Shown here: piece after piece, positions 19,667 through 29,483 of the stretch | Position numbering within the stretch: position 1 is the stretch's first letter | Layout: every line of letters starts with the position of its first letter | Source of the DNA: Pseudomonas simiae | GTDB lineage: Bacteria; Pseudomonadota; Gammaproteobacteria; Pseudomonadales; Pseudomonadaceae | Length of the DNA: 64,000 nucleotides | Direction of reading: 5' to 3' | NCBI RefSeq assembly: GCF_900111895.1 | Contig: NZ_FOKB01000003.1 | Location: 472,869-536,868 of the forward strand | Program-made: the position numbers and the translations under genes | The notes under the pieces: model-generated | Databases searched by the model: none | What the model saw: the letters and a program-made list of their open reading frames with translations, nothing else | What the model was told of the DNA's origin: nothing

Positions 19667-20370
19667 CAGCACACCTCCCCGAGGGTCGCCGTAACGCCGC
19701 CATCGGCGTCGCGACGGCAACTGATGCGCCGCACCTGCAAGCCACTGGCGCGGGCCAGGGGTTCATCATGGGTAGCGATCACACACGCCGCACGGTGTTC
19801 ACGAGCCTGGGCCAGCAACGCCTGCATCACGCGCTCGGCATTCAAGGGGTCGAGGGACGCCGTCGGTTCATCCGCCAGCACCAGTTGTGGCGCATGGGCC
19901 AGGGCGCGGGCACAGCTGACGCGTTGGCGTTGGCCCACCGAAAGCGCCGTCGGCTTCTTGGTCAACTGGTCGCTGATCTCCAACTGCTCGGCCAGGCGCG
20001 CCACGCTGCCATCGTCCTTCAAACCCAACAGTTGCCGGGACAACGCGATATTGCCGCGCACATCGAGAAACCCCAGCAGACCGCCGGTTTGCAGCACATA
20101 CCCCAGATGCTGGCTACGCAGCGCGGCCAGGGTGGATTGCTGATCGCCGTGCCACAGCCCGGCTATGTCCTGCTGATGGAATTCGAACTGCCCGACCTGA
20201 TCCGGCGCCAATACCAGCGCCAGTAAATCCAGCAAGGTGCTCTTGCCGCAACCACTGGGCCCGACAATCGCCAGTTGCTCACCCGCACGCAGCGCCAGCG
20301 CCGGGATCACCAGGCTATAGCGCTGGCTACCGACGCCTCGGCTCTTGTGCACCGCGCTCAGGTTCAGCAT
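19666..20370 (-). CDS. tagT: T6SS sensor ABC ATPase TagT
   Basis: 234 residues, ABC ATPase of the LolD/MacB type. Walker A GPSGCGKS (37-44), Q-loop YVLQTGG, signature LSVGQ (143-147), and Walker B plus catalytic Glu LVLADEPTASLD (163-174) are all intact, so it should hydrolyse ATP. Its partner is TagS. It sits between ppkA and tagS and shares a base overlap with each, as in the P. aeruginosa HSI-I locus. Confidence 0.92.
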   Translation of the reverse strand: MLNLSAVHKSRGVGSQRYSLVIPALALRAGEQLAIVGPSGCGKSTLLDLLALVLAPDQVGQFEFHQQDIAGLWHGDQQSTLAALRSQHLGYVLQTGGLLGFLDVRGNIALSRQLLGLKDDGSVARLAEQLEISDQLTKKPTALSVGQRQRVSCARALAHAPQLVLADEPTASLDPLNAERVMQALLAQAREHRAACVIATHDEPLARASGLQVRRISCRRDADGGVTATLGEVC

Positions 20371-23324
20371 TACGGCAACGTCGACAACGGCACGCGGTAC
20401 AACGCATCGCCCGGCTCGGCATCGCCGAAACGGACCCAGTTGGCCAGGTCATTGTGGAAGGTTTCGTAGAGGCGGATCTTCGAGTCCAGCTCATCGATGA
20501 AGTCTTCCTGCTCGGCCACGCTCAACGACAACCACAGGTCCTGGGTCATGTTCAGCGACTTGCTGCGGTACGGCAGGCCTTCCAGGTATTCGCCGAGAAT
20601 GCCGCCGTCGGCCAGGTTGCCGCCCTTGCGCAAGGCCTGCGGGTCGCGACTCATGTAGGCCGAAGCGCTGGCGATTTCCTGAAAGAAGTCCTTGGGCGAG
20701 GTCTGCGTCTTGCGCGCCGCGTCGACGATCAACTTCAGCGACTGCTGCAGATCGTTGAGCTGCAGCTTGGTCAGCATCACGCACACCTGGAACGCCGGCA
20801 GTGCCGGGTTGGTCAGGTCGCGGTCGGCGGTCCAGGCGCTGACCAGTTGCGGCGCCTGGCTTGCGGTTTTGCGACCGAGGAAATCCATGTGCATGGCATA
20901 ACCGACGGCGGCGGATTTGTCCGCCAGGCTCGGTGCGCTGTTCAGCAACGGCACCGGCTGCGGCGTGTTGCTGCGTACCTGGTGCACCAGGTTGGCGAAC
21001 ACCGTACCGATCTCATCCACGCGCTCACCGAGTTTGCGCACGTCGCCCCCAGGCACCGCGGTGTAGAGGTCGCCGATCTGCGGGTTGGCGTCGGCGGTGA
21101 GGATGCGGTACTGGCTCTCGGCGCCGGCATGGGTTTTCTTGCCGGCGTCGGTGCGCAAGTGCAGGGCGTAGATCTTGATCTGCTTGCCCAACGCGGCCTG
21201 GCGCACTTCGGCTTCGTTCATCTGGGTGGCGGCAAACGGATCGTTCTTGCGCAGCGCACCCGCATCGGTGACCAGCAGAATGATGCGCCCGCCATAGCCG
21301 GACCAATCCATGCCATCCACCGCCTGCATCACCCCGGCGAACGCGTCTTCGTTGAACGAGTGGCTGGACACAGTGGACGCCTTGACCTGGCGCGCCATGT
21401 CGAGGAAACGCTGCGGGTCGCGGCCCTGGTCGAGGGTGATCAGGGTCTTGGCGACGTATTCCAGGCCAGGGGTTTTCTTGATGCTGCTGCGAAAGCCCAC
21501 CATGCCGAAGCTCACGCTGTCCAACTCGCCCCGCTCGCCGATACGGGTTTGCAGCTCATGCACGACGTCGCGGACCTGGTCGATGTAGGGCTGCATGGAA
21601 ACGGTGGTATCGACCACGAGAACCACCGCCGTGCGAAAGGCGTCGGCATTGGCGCTGATCACCGGTGTAGCCGGTTTGGCGGCGCTGGTGCCTGGGTCGA
21701 TGGAGGCCACATTGAGCAACTGCACCGGCTGGCCGTTTTCGTCGAAGCTCTCTTTGGCGTCGAAGATCGGCAGCAGGTAGAACTGGTTTTGCGGCACGGC
21801 GCTGGCGGCCGGCTCCAGCGCCAGGATCTGGCTGTTGTCTTCGCTGTTTTTCTGCGCCTTGGCCAGTACGCCTTTGGCGGCGGCCGGGTCAGCCAGCAGC
21901 TTTTCCACTTCAGCGGATTGGCGCAGGAACATCACCGGCGCCCGCCCCGAACGCTCGGTGAATTTGAGCACCAGGCTCTGCTTCCAGTCGCTGACCTGGG
22001 ACGCAGGCAACCAACCGTCACTGCGACCATCGGTGGCGGCGCCGACACGTACCCACGGGCTGCCGTCAACGTCCTTGCGTTGGTAGACGTAGAGCACGGA
22101 GAACGCCGGCAGGGCTTTGCCCGGCGCGCTGCCGGCGTCAGCGGACAGCTTGGCGCCCGGCTTGCTGAGCACGCGCTGGAACAGCGTCTTCTTGCCTGCC
22201 ATGAGCAACGGACGTTGACCGCCATCCGCTTCGGCCACAGGCGAAGCCACCGTAGGCACTGCCGCAGCGGGCGGTTTGGCCACAGGCTCATCGCCGCCAC
22301 TCAACCACCAATAGCTCGCGCCACCAATGGCCAACGCAACCGCCACCGCAACAGCGGCCAGTGCCAACACCGGACCACGGCGCTGCTCGCTGTGCTGGAT
22401 CGGCGGCACCACCGGTTGGCGCACCGGCTGGGGTTTTTCGGTAGGGATTTCGATGGATTCCGGGGTGATGCCGGCTAAATCAAAACTCATCGGGATCGGC
22501 AGCGGCCGCACTAACGTGGCTTCCGGCGACTCCGACGGCAGGTTATCCAATGCTTGTAACAACGCTGCCGCATCCGGAAAGCGCTCCGCCGGATCCTTTG
22601 CCAACAGCTTGCGTAGCACGTCCTGATAACGGCCGTGGTGCACCGGTAATTCGGGCAGCGGTTCGGTCAGGTGCGCCAGCGCCGTCGACAGTGCATCCGT
22701 GCCGGTGTACGGCAGCTTGCCGACGAGAATCTCGTACAGCACCACGCCCAGCGCGTACAGGTCCGCCCGACCATCAATCTCTTGGCCCCGCGCCTGCTCC
22801 GGGCTCATATAGCTCGGCGTGCCCACGGCAAAACCGGCCTGGGTGAACTGGGTGCGATCATCCAGCGACTTGGCGATACCAAAGTCGGACAACACTGCCG
22901 TGCCATCCGCGCGGAACAGAATGTTCGCCGGTTTCACATCGCGGTGTACCAGGCCCTGAGCATGGGCATAGCCCAGTGCCGAGGCGATCTGGCGGATCAG
23001 CGTCACCCCCTGCTCCGGCGTCATGCCGGCGGCGATGCGCTCTTTGAGCGTGCCGTTGGGCAGGTATTCCATGGCCATGTAGTACAGCTCACCGACATTG
23101 CCGATGTCATGGATGGTCACCGTGTGCGGATGCGACAAGCGCGCCAGGGTCTTGCCCTCGCGCAGGAAGCGCTCGCAGAAGCTCGGGTCGGCCGCCAATG
23201 CCGCCGCCATCACCTTCAAGGCCACTTTGCGCTCCAGGGAACGCTGGGTCGCCAGGTACACGCTGGCCATGGCGCCTTCGCCAATTTCGCCTTCGATGTC
23301 ATAACCCGGGATGACGATGTTCAT
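20370..23324 (-). CDS. ppkA: T6SS Ser/Thr kinase PpkA
   Basis: 984 residues. The N-terminal Hanks-type kinase (about 8-265) is intact: G-loop GEGAMASV, K37, HRDVKPAN with D129, DFG at 147-149. A proline-rich linker leads to one transmembrane helix (about 320-345). The periplasmic part holds an SH3-like region (VLYVYQRKDVDGSPWVRVG) and a von Willebrand A domain (starting TAVVLVVDTTVSMQ, with DTTVS as MIDAS-like motif, about 575-765). In HSI-I systems PpkA phosphorylates Fha after TagQRST input and so triggers firing. Next to pppA (4-bp overlap). Confidence 0.95.
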   Translation of the reverse strand: MNIVIPGYDIEGEIGEGAMASVYLATQRSLERKVALKVMAAALAADPSFCERFLREGKTLARLSHPHTVTIHDIGNVGELYYMAMEYLPNGTLKERIAAGMTPEQGVTLIRQIASALGYAHAQGLVHRDVKPANILFRADGTAVLSDFGIAKSLDDRTQFTQAGFAVGTPSYMSPEQARGQEIDGRADLYALGVVLYEILVGKLPYTGTDALSTALAHLTEPLPELPVHHGRYQDVLRKLLAKDPAERFPDAAALLQALDNLPSESPEATLVRPLPIPMSFDLAGITPESIEIPTEKPQPVRQPVVPPIQHSEQRRGPVLALAAVAVAVALAIGGASYWWLSGGDEPVAKPPAAAVPTVASPVAEADGGQRPLLMAGKKTLFQRVLSKPGAKLSADAGSAPGKALPAFSVLYVYQRKDVDGSPWVRVGAATDGRSDGWLPASQVSDWKQSLVLKFTERSGRAPVMFLRQSAEVEKLLADPAAAKGVLAKAQKNSEDNSQILALEPAASAVPQNQFYLLPIFDAKESFDENGQPVQLLNVASIDPGTSAAKPATPVISANADAFRTAVVLVVDTTVSMQPYIDQVRDVVHELQTRIGERGELDSVSFGMVGFRSSIKKTPGLEYVAKTLITLDQGRDPQRFLDMARQVKASTVSSHSFNEDAFAGVMQAVDGMDWSGYGGRIILLVTDAGALRKNDPFAATQMNEAEVRQAALGKQIKIYALHLRTDAGKKTHAGAESQYRILTADANPQIGDLYTAVPGGDVRKLGERVDEIGTVFANLVHQVRSNTPQPVPLLNSAPSLADKSAAVGYAMHMDFLGRKTASQAPQLVSAWTADRDLTNPALPAFQVCVMLTKLQLNDLQQSLKLIVDAARKTQTSPKDFFQEIASASAYMSRDPQALRKGGNLADGGILGEYLEGLPYRSKSLNMTQDLWLSLSVAEQEDFIDELDSKIRLYETFHNDLANWVRFGDAEPGDALYRVPLSTLP

Positions 23325-24040
23325 GGTGATACCTTCACGACGATGGCAGTGATGTTGTCCGGCGCACCCCGGCTGAGCCCCAGATGCACCAGGCTGCGCA
23401 CGATTTCATCCGGCGTGTCGTGGCCCAGGACTTCGCGGATTTCATGGTCTTCAACGGTCTTGTTCAGGCCGTCGCTGCACAACAGGTAGCTGTCACCGGG
23501 GGCGATCAGCAGGTCGACCACCGCCAATTCCAGGTACGCCTCCACGCCAATCGCTCGGGTGACGATGTTGGCGCGTGGATGCGTGCGCGCATCAGCTTCG
23601 CTGAGCAGACCGCTGTCTTGCAGGTCTTGCACGTAACTGTGGTCGCGGGAGATCCCTTCGAGCACGCCATCGCGCAGGCGGTACAAGCGACTGTCGCCAG
23701 CCCACAAGCACACGCCGCGCAAGCCACGCGCGGCCAACAGCACCACGGTGCTGCCCATCATGGTTACGCCACGGTGGGCGGTTTCTTCGCGCACGGCGGC
23801 ATTGATGCGCAGCAGGTCATTACGCAGCGCTGCGGTGTATTCATCCAGGGAACGCCCTACCGGCACGCTGCGCAGGCTGTCGACGATCAGGCTGCTTACA
23901 TAGTCCCCCGCCGCATGCCCGCCCATGCCGTCGGCCACCACCCACAGGCGGTTTTCCGGCAGGTCCAGGCAGGCGTCTTCGTTGACCTGGCGGACCATGC
24001 CCACATGGCTTTTGCTCGCGGATTTGTACGTCGACCCCAT
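23321..24040 (-). CDS. pppA: T6SS PP2C phosphatase PppA
   Basis: 239 residues, PP2C/PPM family. Metal-binding motifs are present: NEDACLDLPENRLWVVADGMGGH near the N terminus, GDSRLYRLRDG in the middle, SDGL and the C-terminal DNITAIVVKV. It reverses PpkA phosphorylation of Fha and is needed to reset or reposition the apparatus. The start abuts the tagF stop with no gap. Confidence 0.94.
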   Translation of the reverse strand: MGSTYKSASKSHVGMVRQVNEDACLDLPENRLWVVADGMGGHAAGDYVSSLIVDSLRSVPVGRSLDEYTAALRNDLLRINAAVREETAHRGVTMMGSTVVLLAARGLRGVCLWAGDSRLYRLRDGVLEGISRDHSYVQDLQDSGLLSEADARTHPRANIVTRAIGVEAYLELAVVDLLIAPGDSYLLCSDGLNKTVEDHEIREVLGHDTPDEIVRSLVHLGLSRGAPDNITAIVVKVSP

Positions 24041-24694
24041 CTACACCACACCTTCTTGTCCGAGCAAAAACTGCGCAAAATCGCCAGCGGCAGGCAGGCC
24101 CTGACACCGCAACAAACCAGGGGAAATACGTTGTGACCCACGGCCCCACCACAGGCTCGCGCCGTCGCAGGCCTGTTCGGCGAGGGCGGTCATACGCTGG
24201 TGCGGTTCGGTGGCGGCCACCCGTTGCAGGCCGGCGAAACGGCTGTCTACCGCGCGCGACTCAGTCGACGGGAGGCCCAGGGCATCGAGGCCTTCATTGA
24301 AGCTTTCGAAGGTAGCCCCGGCATTCAGGGTGCTGAGCAACAGCGCTTCGGTCTGCTCGAACCAGCTGTCCGGGCCACCTACCAGGGAGGCAGGATTGGT
24401 GTCGTGATCGAGCAACGCCACCACCGCCAGCGGGAAGTAGCGTCCGACCCGATCGATGCTCGGCATCACCACGCCTGCTGCCGCGTCCGGCCCGCACACC
24501 CCGGGCGCCAGCACAAAACGCCACAACGGGCTGACCAGGTACGTGTTGAGCCAGTCACCGCCGAGGCTGTTTTGACTGGCAAGCAAACCTGCTGCCAGCC
24601 AACTGTCCCATGGGCCGATGAAACTCTGGGGCAAGGCGCGGCTGACAAAGTCACCGCGGCTGGCCAACTTGCCGTAGAAACCCACAGTCGTCAT
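24041..24694 (-). CDS. tagF: T6SS post-translational repressor TagF
   Basis: 217 residues, with the family opening GFYGKLASRGDFVSRALP and SIDRVGRYFPLAV, both diagnostic of TagF (ImpM family). TagF holds the HSI-I system off independently of PpkA, in P. aeruginosa by acting on Fha. In some bacteria it is fused to PppA; here they are separate adjacent genes. Its start overlaps the tssM stop by 4 bp. Confidence 0.92.
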   Translation of the reverse strand: MTTVGFYGKLASRGDFVSRALPQSFIGPWDSWLAAGLLASQNSLGGDWLNTYLVSPLWRFVLAPGVCGPDAAAGVVMPSIDRVGRYFPLAVVALLDHDTNPASLVGGPDSWFEQTEALLLSTLNAGATFESFNEGLDALGLPSTESRAVDSRFAGLQRVAATEPHQRMTALAEQACDGASLWWGRGSQRISPGLLRCQGLPAAGDFAQFLLGQEGVV

Positions 24695-27600
24695 AACCGC
24701 TCCGGCAGGCTGAAGCCACTGAGCACGCGGCTCTTGAACGGGTTGAAGGCGCTGTTGGCGCGCAATTCGTAGGCGATGCTTGCGCCATCGACGCGCAGGC
24801 GCAGGTTGAAACGGTCCGGCGAGTTACCGGCGGTGAGGTCTGACTGCTCCAGCAAGCGGAACCAGGCCCAGGGCCCGTCCAGGGTCACGCCGGAACGGCC
24901 ACTGGCCGACGGCGGCATGATGGAGATACGCACCACGCCAATGCTGCCGGGGTTTGGCCATTGCATCGCTACCGGGCGGCTCGGGCCGTGATCGTAGCTC
25001 AGTTGTTGGCCGTCGAGGTCCAACAGGAACTGAGTGATGGTCGGGTCCATCGACACCGGCTTGAGTTCGAAACGCACAATCGGCTGGGTGCCACCGGCGC
25101 GGAAGAACGCATCGCGAATGGTCGCGGCACGCTGGAAGGTTTGCAGCACACCCGGCGCAATCCCAAGCTTCTGCGCCGCGCCCGGCTGCCAGCGCCAGGT
25201 CTGCGCGGACGTGTCGACGTAAGGCTGCAGGTACTTGCGGAAGTAGTTGTCCATCACCCCGCCCACGCCAAAGAACTGCCCGAAGTCATCCAGGGTCGCG
25301 TCACGCGCGCTGCCCGGCGACATCGGGTAACGCCCGGCCAGCGACTGGCGATACACGTTGACCACTTCGCTGACCCAGGCCGCGTTCAGTTGATTGCGCA
25401 CTCCGCCCATCATGCTATTGGTGGTGGAATTGACCACCGACTTGACCATGCCCTGCACCAGCGGTGGCTGGCGCTCGGCATTCAGGCTGACGCGCGTGGC
25501 CGCAGCCGCCGCTTGGTTTTTCGCCTCACCGAGCAACGCGTCGCCGCTGGCGCCGACCATGGCGCTGACCTGCACATACAGCGCATTCATGTCCGTGAGC
25601 AGGCCATCGATGGCCGCCGGCTCGCCTTCGTTCTTGCTGACGATGCTGTTGAGTTCGGCAAAGTGCGCGGTCACAGGATCATCCGCCGCCGCTGGCGCAT
25701 TCGCAGCCGGCTGCTCTTGGCCGAGCAGGCTGCCCAGGCGCTCCTTGAGCTTGTCGACACCCCCTTCCACCGGCACGCCTTTGGCGGCCAACTGGCGTTC
25801 TTCGGCTTGCAGATCGGTTTCCTTGGCCACGGCCACCAGCAGCTTTTTCAGCGGCGAGGTCGGGCCGGAAATCACCCGCAGCACGTCGGCCGCCTGGGCC
25901 ACGCTGGTGATCGGCACGAAGTCGATGTCCGCCAGCAACGCATCCCACTGGCGCTGGTAATCCTGGAAATACAGGCGCCGCACATCGGCAGCCAGGCTCA
26001 CCACGTTCTGCTGGTCGGCCTGTTCGTGCCCCAACACCCATTGTTCTTCAGCGAGGGTGCCGGTCTGGTTCAGGCTGCTCAGCAGAAACGCCTGGCGATA
26101 GCCCTTGGCGGTGAAGAACCCACTCAACGGCTCGCCCAATGGCTTGCCACTTTTGCGGCTGAACACCAGCGCAGCGTCACGGCCGGCGGCTTCGTTGAGG
26201 CGAAAGTCCGGGATGCCTTCAGGCAGTTTCTGGCGCTTGACCCGGTCATACACACGTTGGGCCACCGGCAGTTGTTGCAACTGGCGACGCAGGTCGTCGA
26301 TCAGCCGGGGATCCAGGCGCGCAGTGGGCGGATGGCGTTCGAACAGCGACTGCAAGTGCCCGGCCAGCGCCTGGCGCTGATCCGCCGGCAGGTCGCGTGG
26401 CAGGTTGCGGTCCCAGTCGAGGGCGATCCAGGCCTTGATGAAGTCCGGGTCGTAATGCTCGGAATCGGCGAGCATCAGGTAGGCCTTGAGGCCTTCGTAA
26501 AGGAAGTCGGAATTGCCGCCGCCGTGCAGTTGTTCTTCGATACGCGTCACCAGGCGTGGTGCGAACACCGCGATCAACAACTTGCGGTAGACGCTGGCAG
26601 ACTCGGCTTCAAGCATGTCGCCCTGGTACAGCCCCAACCCTTCGGACCAGCTTGGAGAGTCGCCCGCCAGGTTCTTCACAGCGTTGAGCAATGGCAGCAC
26701 AGCGAGGATGTCACGCTGCGCCGGGCTCAGGTTCTGCACAGTCTGGCCCAGCGGCGCGACCTTCTGGTCGACCTGGGCGATATACGCCTGGTTGGCGCGG
26801 TAACTCACCCACCACAAACTGCTGACCACCACGACCAACGCAACGGTGGCGGCGAGCACACCGCGCGCAATCCACTTGCGTCGACGCTCGACCTTGGGGT
26901 TCACACCCACTAGGCCACGCTCGGCAAACGCCACGGCGGTGAAGAGTTTTTCGATGAAGTAACTGCGCCCTGTGCCGCTCTGACGCGCCAGGTGCTGGCG
27001 GTCCAGGTTCATGCTCTGCGCCATCGCACCGATCAAGCGATCAATCGGGCTGCCTTCCTGGGTGCCGCTGGTGAAATACACACCGCGCAGCAGCACGCGC
27101 TCTTCAAAGGCATTGGGCTTGAACACACCTTCGAGGAAGCTTTGCAGGCAATCCTTCAACGCACCGAACTGCTGCGGGAAGCCGTAGATCAGGTCGCGCC
27201 GCGCCGGGTCACGCTCCTGTTGCAGGCGTTCGACCAGGCGTTCGTTGAGGCGCTGTTCCAGGCCGGCGAACTCGCTTTGCAGGTGCGCCAGCGGGCTGTC
27301 AGTGTTTTTGCCGTCGTCCAGGGCAAAGGTCATGCCCCACACCTGGGCGCGCTCTTCCTTGCTCAGGTTGTCGAAGAACTCCATGAACCCTGGCACCAGG
27401 TCGAGTTTGGTGAGCATCAGGTAGATCGGGAAACGCACACCCAGCTGGGTGTACAGCTCCTGGATACGCAGGCGGATAGCGGCGGCATGGGCGGCGCGCT
27501 CGGCGTCGGTGCCGAGCAACAGGTCCGACAGGCTGATGGCAATGAAGGCACCATCGATGGGGCGGCGCGAGCGCTGCTTTTTCAGCAGGTCGAGAAAGCC

Positions 27601-28191
27601 CAGCCACGCGGCTTTGTCCACCGTGGAGTTGCTGTCCTGGGTGGTGTAGCGGCCGGCGGTGTCGAGCAACACCGCTTGATCGGTAAACCACCAGTCGCAG
27701 TTGCGCGTACCGCCGACGCCGCGCACGGCACCGGCGCCCAACTGGGCAGCCAACGGGAAGTGCAAGCCGGAGTTGACCAACGCAGTGGTCTTGCCCGAAC
27801 CCGGAGGGCCGATAATCACGTACCACGGCAGCTCGTAGAGGTTGCGGCGTTCGTCGCCGCCCAACTTGGCCTTTTTCAGCAGCGCCAGGGCCTCGTCCAT
27901 GCGCTGACGCAGGGTGGTGAGCTCTTCGGCAGTAGCAACGCTGTTGGGGTCGGCCGGGGTTTCTGCCGCCAGGCTGCGCATCACTTCGGCCGCTTGGCGC
28001 CGCGCCTGGATGATGCGAAACACGCGGTAGGCGATCCACACCGCGAACACCAGGATAATCAGCGCCCAGCGGCGCCCTTCCGGCACCAGCACGTCGAGCA
28101 ACGGCCCCACAAACCAGATGATCAGGCTCAGCGCGATCAAGCCCAGCACGGGGATCACCCAGCGAATCATGAAACTGAAAAACGCCTTCAC
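24691..28191 (-). CDS. tssM: T6SS membrane complex protein TssM (IcmF)
   Basis: 1166 residues, normal for TssM. Two N-terminal membrane helices (about 10-32 and 41-60) precede a cytoplasmic GTPase-like domain with an intact Walker A (GPPGSGKTT, 128-136); a third helix near residue 435-458 leads to the large periplasmic part ending in the C-terminal beta domain that contacts TssJ. It spans the envelope with TssL and TssJ. It starts ATG at 28191, overlapping tssL by 4 bp. Confidence 0.96.
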   Translation of the reverse strand: MKAFFSFMIRWVIPVLGLIALSLIIWFVGPLLDVLVPEGRRWALIILVFAVWIAYRVFRIIQARRQAAEVMRSLAAETPADPNSVATAEELTTLRQRMDEALALLKKAKLGGDERRNLYELPWYVIIGPPGSGKTTALVNSGLHFPLAAQLGAGAVRGVGGTRNCDWWFTDQAVLLDTAGRYTTQDSNSTVDKAAWLGFLDLLKKQRSRRPIDGAFIAISLSDLLLGTDAERAAHAAAIRLRIQELYTQLGVRFPIYLMLTKLDLVPGFMEFFDNLSKEERAQVWGMTFALDDGKNTDSPLAHLQSEFAGLEQRLNERLVERLQQERDPARRDLIYGFPQQFGALKDCLQSFLEGVFKPNAFEERVLLRGVYFTSGTQEGSPIDRLIGAMAQSMNLDRQHLARQSGTGRSYFIEKLFTAVAFAERGLVGVNPKVERRRKWIARGVLAATVALVVVVSSLWWVSYRANQAYIAQVDQKVAPLGQTVQNLSPAQRDILAVLPLLNAVKNLAGDSPSWSEGLGLYQGDMLEAESASVYRKLLIAVFAPRLVTRIEEQLHGGGNSDFLYEGLKAYLMLADSEHYDPDFIKAWIALDWDRNLPRDLPADQRQALAGHLQSLFERHPPTARLDPRLIDDLRRQLQQLPVAQRVYDRVKRQKLPEGIPDFRLNEAAGRDAALVFSRKSGKPLGEPLSGFFTAKGYRQAFLLSSLNQTGTLAEEQWVLGHEQADQQNVVSLAADVRRLYFQDYQRQWDALLADIDFVPITSVAQAADVLRVISGPTSPLKKLLVAVAKETDLQAEERQLAAKGVPVEGGVDKLKERLGSLLGQEQPAANAPAAADDPVTAHFAELNSIVSKNEGEPAAIDGLLTDMNALYVQVSAMVGASGDALLGEAKNQAAAAATRVSLNAERQPPLVQGMVKSVVNSTTNSMMGGVRNQLNAAWVSEVVNVYRQSLAGRYPMSPGSARDATLDDFGQFFGVGGVMDNYFRKYLQPYVDTSAQTWRWQPGAAQKLGIAPGVLQTFQRAATIRDAFFRAGGTQPIVRFELKPVSMDPTITQFLLDLDGQQLSYDHGPSRPVAMQWPNPGSIGVVRISIMPPSASGRSGVTLDGPWAWFRLLEQSDLTAGNSPDRFNLRLRVDGASIAYELRANSAFNPFKSRVLSGFSLPERL

Positions 28192-29477
28192 TCGACGCCC
28201 TCCGCCAATACGGTGATTTCAACCCGACGATTGCGGGCACGGCCTTCGGCGGTGGCGTTGGTCGCCACCGGCTCGGTGTCGCTGCGACCCTCGGCGCTGA
28301 AGCGATCCGCCTGGCCCGTCTTGGCCGCCAGGATCTCCAGCACCGACTTGGCCCGCGCTTCGGACAGCGCCCAGTTGGACGGGAAGCGCAGCGTGGCAAT
28401 CGGGCGATTGTCGCTGTGTCCGGTGACGCGCACCTGGCCCTTGACCTTGCGGATGGCGTCGGCGATGCGCAGCATCAGTGGCTGGTAGTCATCGACGATG
28501 CTCGAGCTGGCGGACGCAAACAGTTCATCGCCACGGATGGTCACCACGGAACGGTCGACTGCATCTTCAACGGCAACGCGCCCGGCCTTGATATCTTCCA
28601 CCAGGAAGCCAGCCAGGCGCGGGCGTTCGATGACTTTGGGCTGCGCCACCGGGCGGTCGATGGCCTGCACCGGAATCTCGCCCAGGGCATGGATATTCTT
28701 GAACACCGGCTCGGCATCCGACGCCAGCTTGAGGCGCAAGCCGAACAGCAGCGCCAGCAGCAGCGCGACACCGATGGCCACGGCGATCCACGGTGGCATG
28801 AATTGCGCCAGGCGATCACGGGCCACGGTCACGCCACGCCAGTGCGGCGACAGCTCACGCTCGTGTTCGCCACGCGCACTGCGAATGGCCGCAGCGGTAC
28901 GTTCACGCAGGGTTTCCAACTGGCTGCGACCGTCGTTCATCACGCGGTAGCGGCCTTCAAAACCCAGGCACATGCACAGGTACAACAGCTCCAGCAGATA
29001 CAGGCGTTCCCGTGGGCTTTGCAGGCAGTGATCGAGCAACTGGAAGACCTTTTCGCCACCCCAGGCTTCGTTATGCACGGTGATCAACAGGCTCTGTTTA
29101 CCCCAGTCACTGGTGCTGCCCCAGGGCGTGCTCAACACCGCTTCATCCAGCGCGGTGCACAGCGCATAACGGGCCAGCAGCACTTCGTTGCGGGCGATAC
29201 CGGCCGCTTCGGCACGCTCTTCGAACTGGCGCAGGTAGGCCAGCAACTGCGCGCGCAGGCTGGCCGGCGCTGGATGGGCGATGGTGTTGCGCAGGCGCGT
29301 CAGCAATGCCAACAGCGGGCCAGCGGCGCTTTCCAGCGGGTTGAGGCCCTGGCTCTTGCCGGTAAGCATCGGCGCGGCCGGCATGGCCAAAGGCGCAGGT
29401 TCGGCACGCGCAGGTTCCGGCGCTCGGCCACCCGGACGCGGCATGAACTGGGTGCGGTCATCATCATTGGGATGCAT
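28188..29477 (-). CDS. tssL: T6SS membrane protein TssL with OmpA domain
   Basis: 429 residues. A proline-rich N-terminal tail is followed by a DotU domain (about 45-210), a single membrane helix (about 226-247) and a periplasmic OmpA/peptidoglycan-binding domain with VTGHSDNRPIATLRFPSNW and LSEARAKSVLEIL. This is the evolved TssL form that carries its own peptidoglycan anchor, so no separate TagL is expected. It forms the inner-membrane base with TssM and recruits TssK. Confidence 0.95.
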   Translation of the reverse strand: MHPNDDDRTQFMPRPGGRAPEPARAEPAPLAMPAAPMLTGKSQGLNPLESAAGPLLALLTRLRNTIAHPAPASLRAQLLAYLRQFEERAEAAGIARNEVLLARYALCTALDEAVLSTPWGSTSDWGKQSLLITVHNEAWGGEKVFQLLDHCLQSPRERLYLLELLYLCMCLGFEGRYRVMNDGRSQLETLRERTAAAIRSARGEHERELSPHWRGVTVARDRLAQFMPPWIAVAIGVALLLALLFGLRLKLASDAEPVFKNIHALGEIPVQAIDRPVAQPKVIERPRLAGFLVEDIKAGRVAVEDAVDRSVVTIRGDELFASASSSIVDDYQPLMLRIADAIRKVKGQVRVTGHSDNRPIATLRFPSNWALSEARAKSVLEILAAKTGQADRFSAEGRSDTEPVATNATAEGRARNRRVEITVLAEGVE

Positions 29478-29483
29478 CGCGGA

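Noticed and set aside
20454..22478. 674-codon open frame opposite ppkA
   Set aside because: Antisense shadow of the PpkA frame, with the same H/Q/R-rich composition and no domain pattern.
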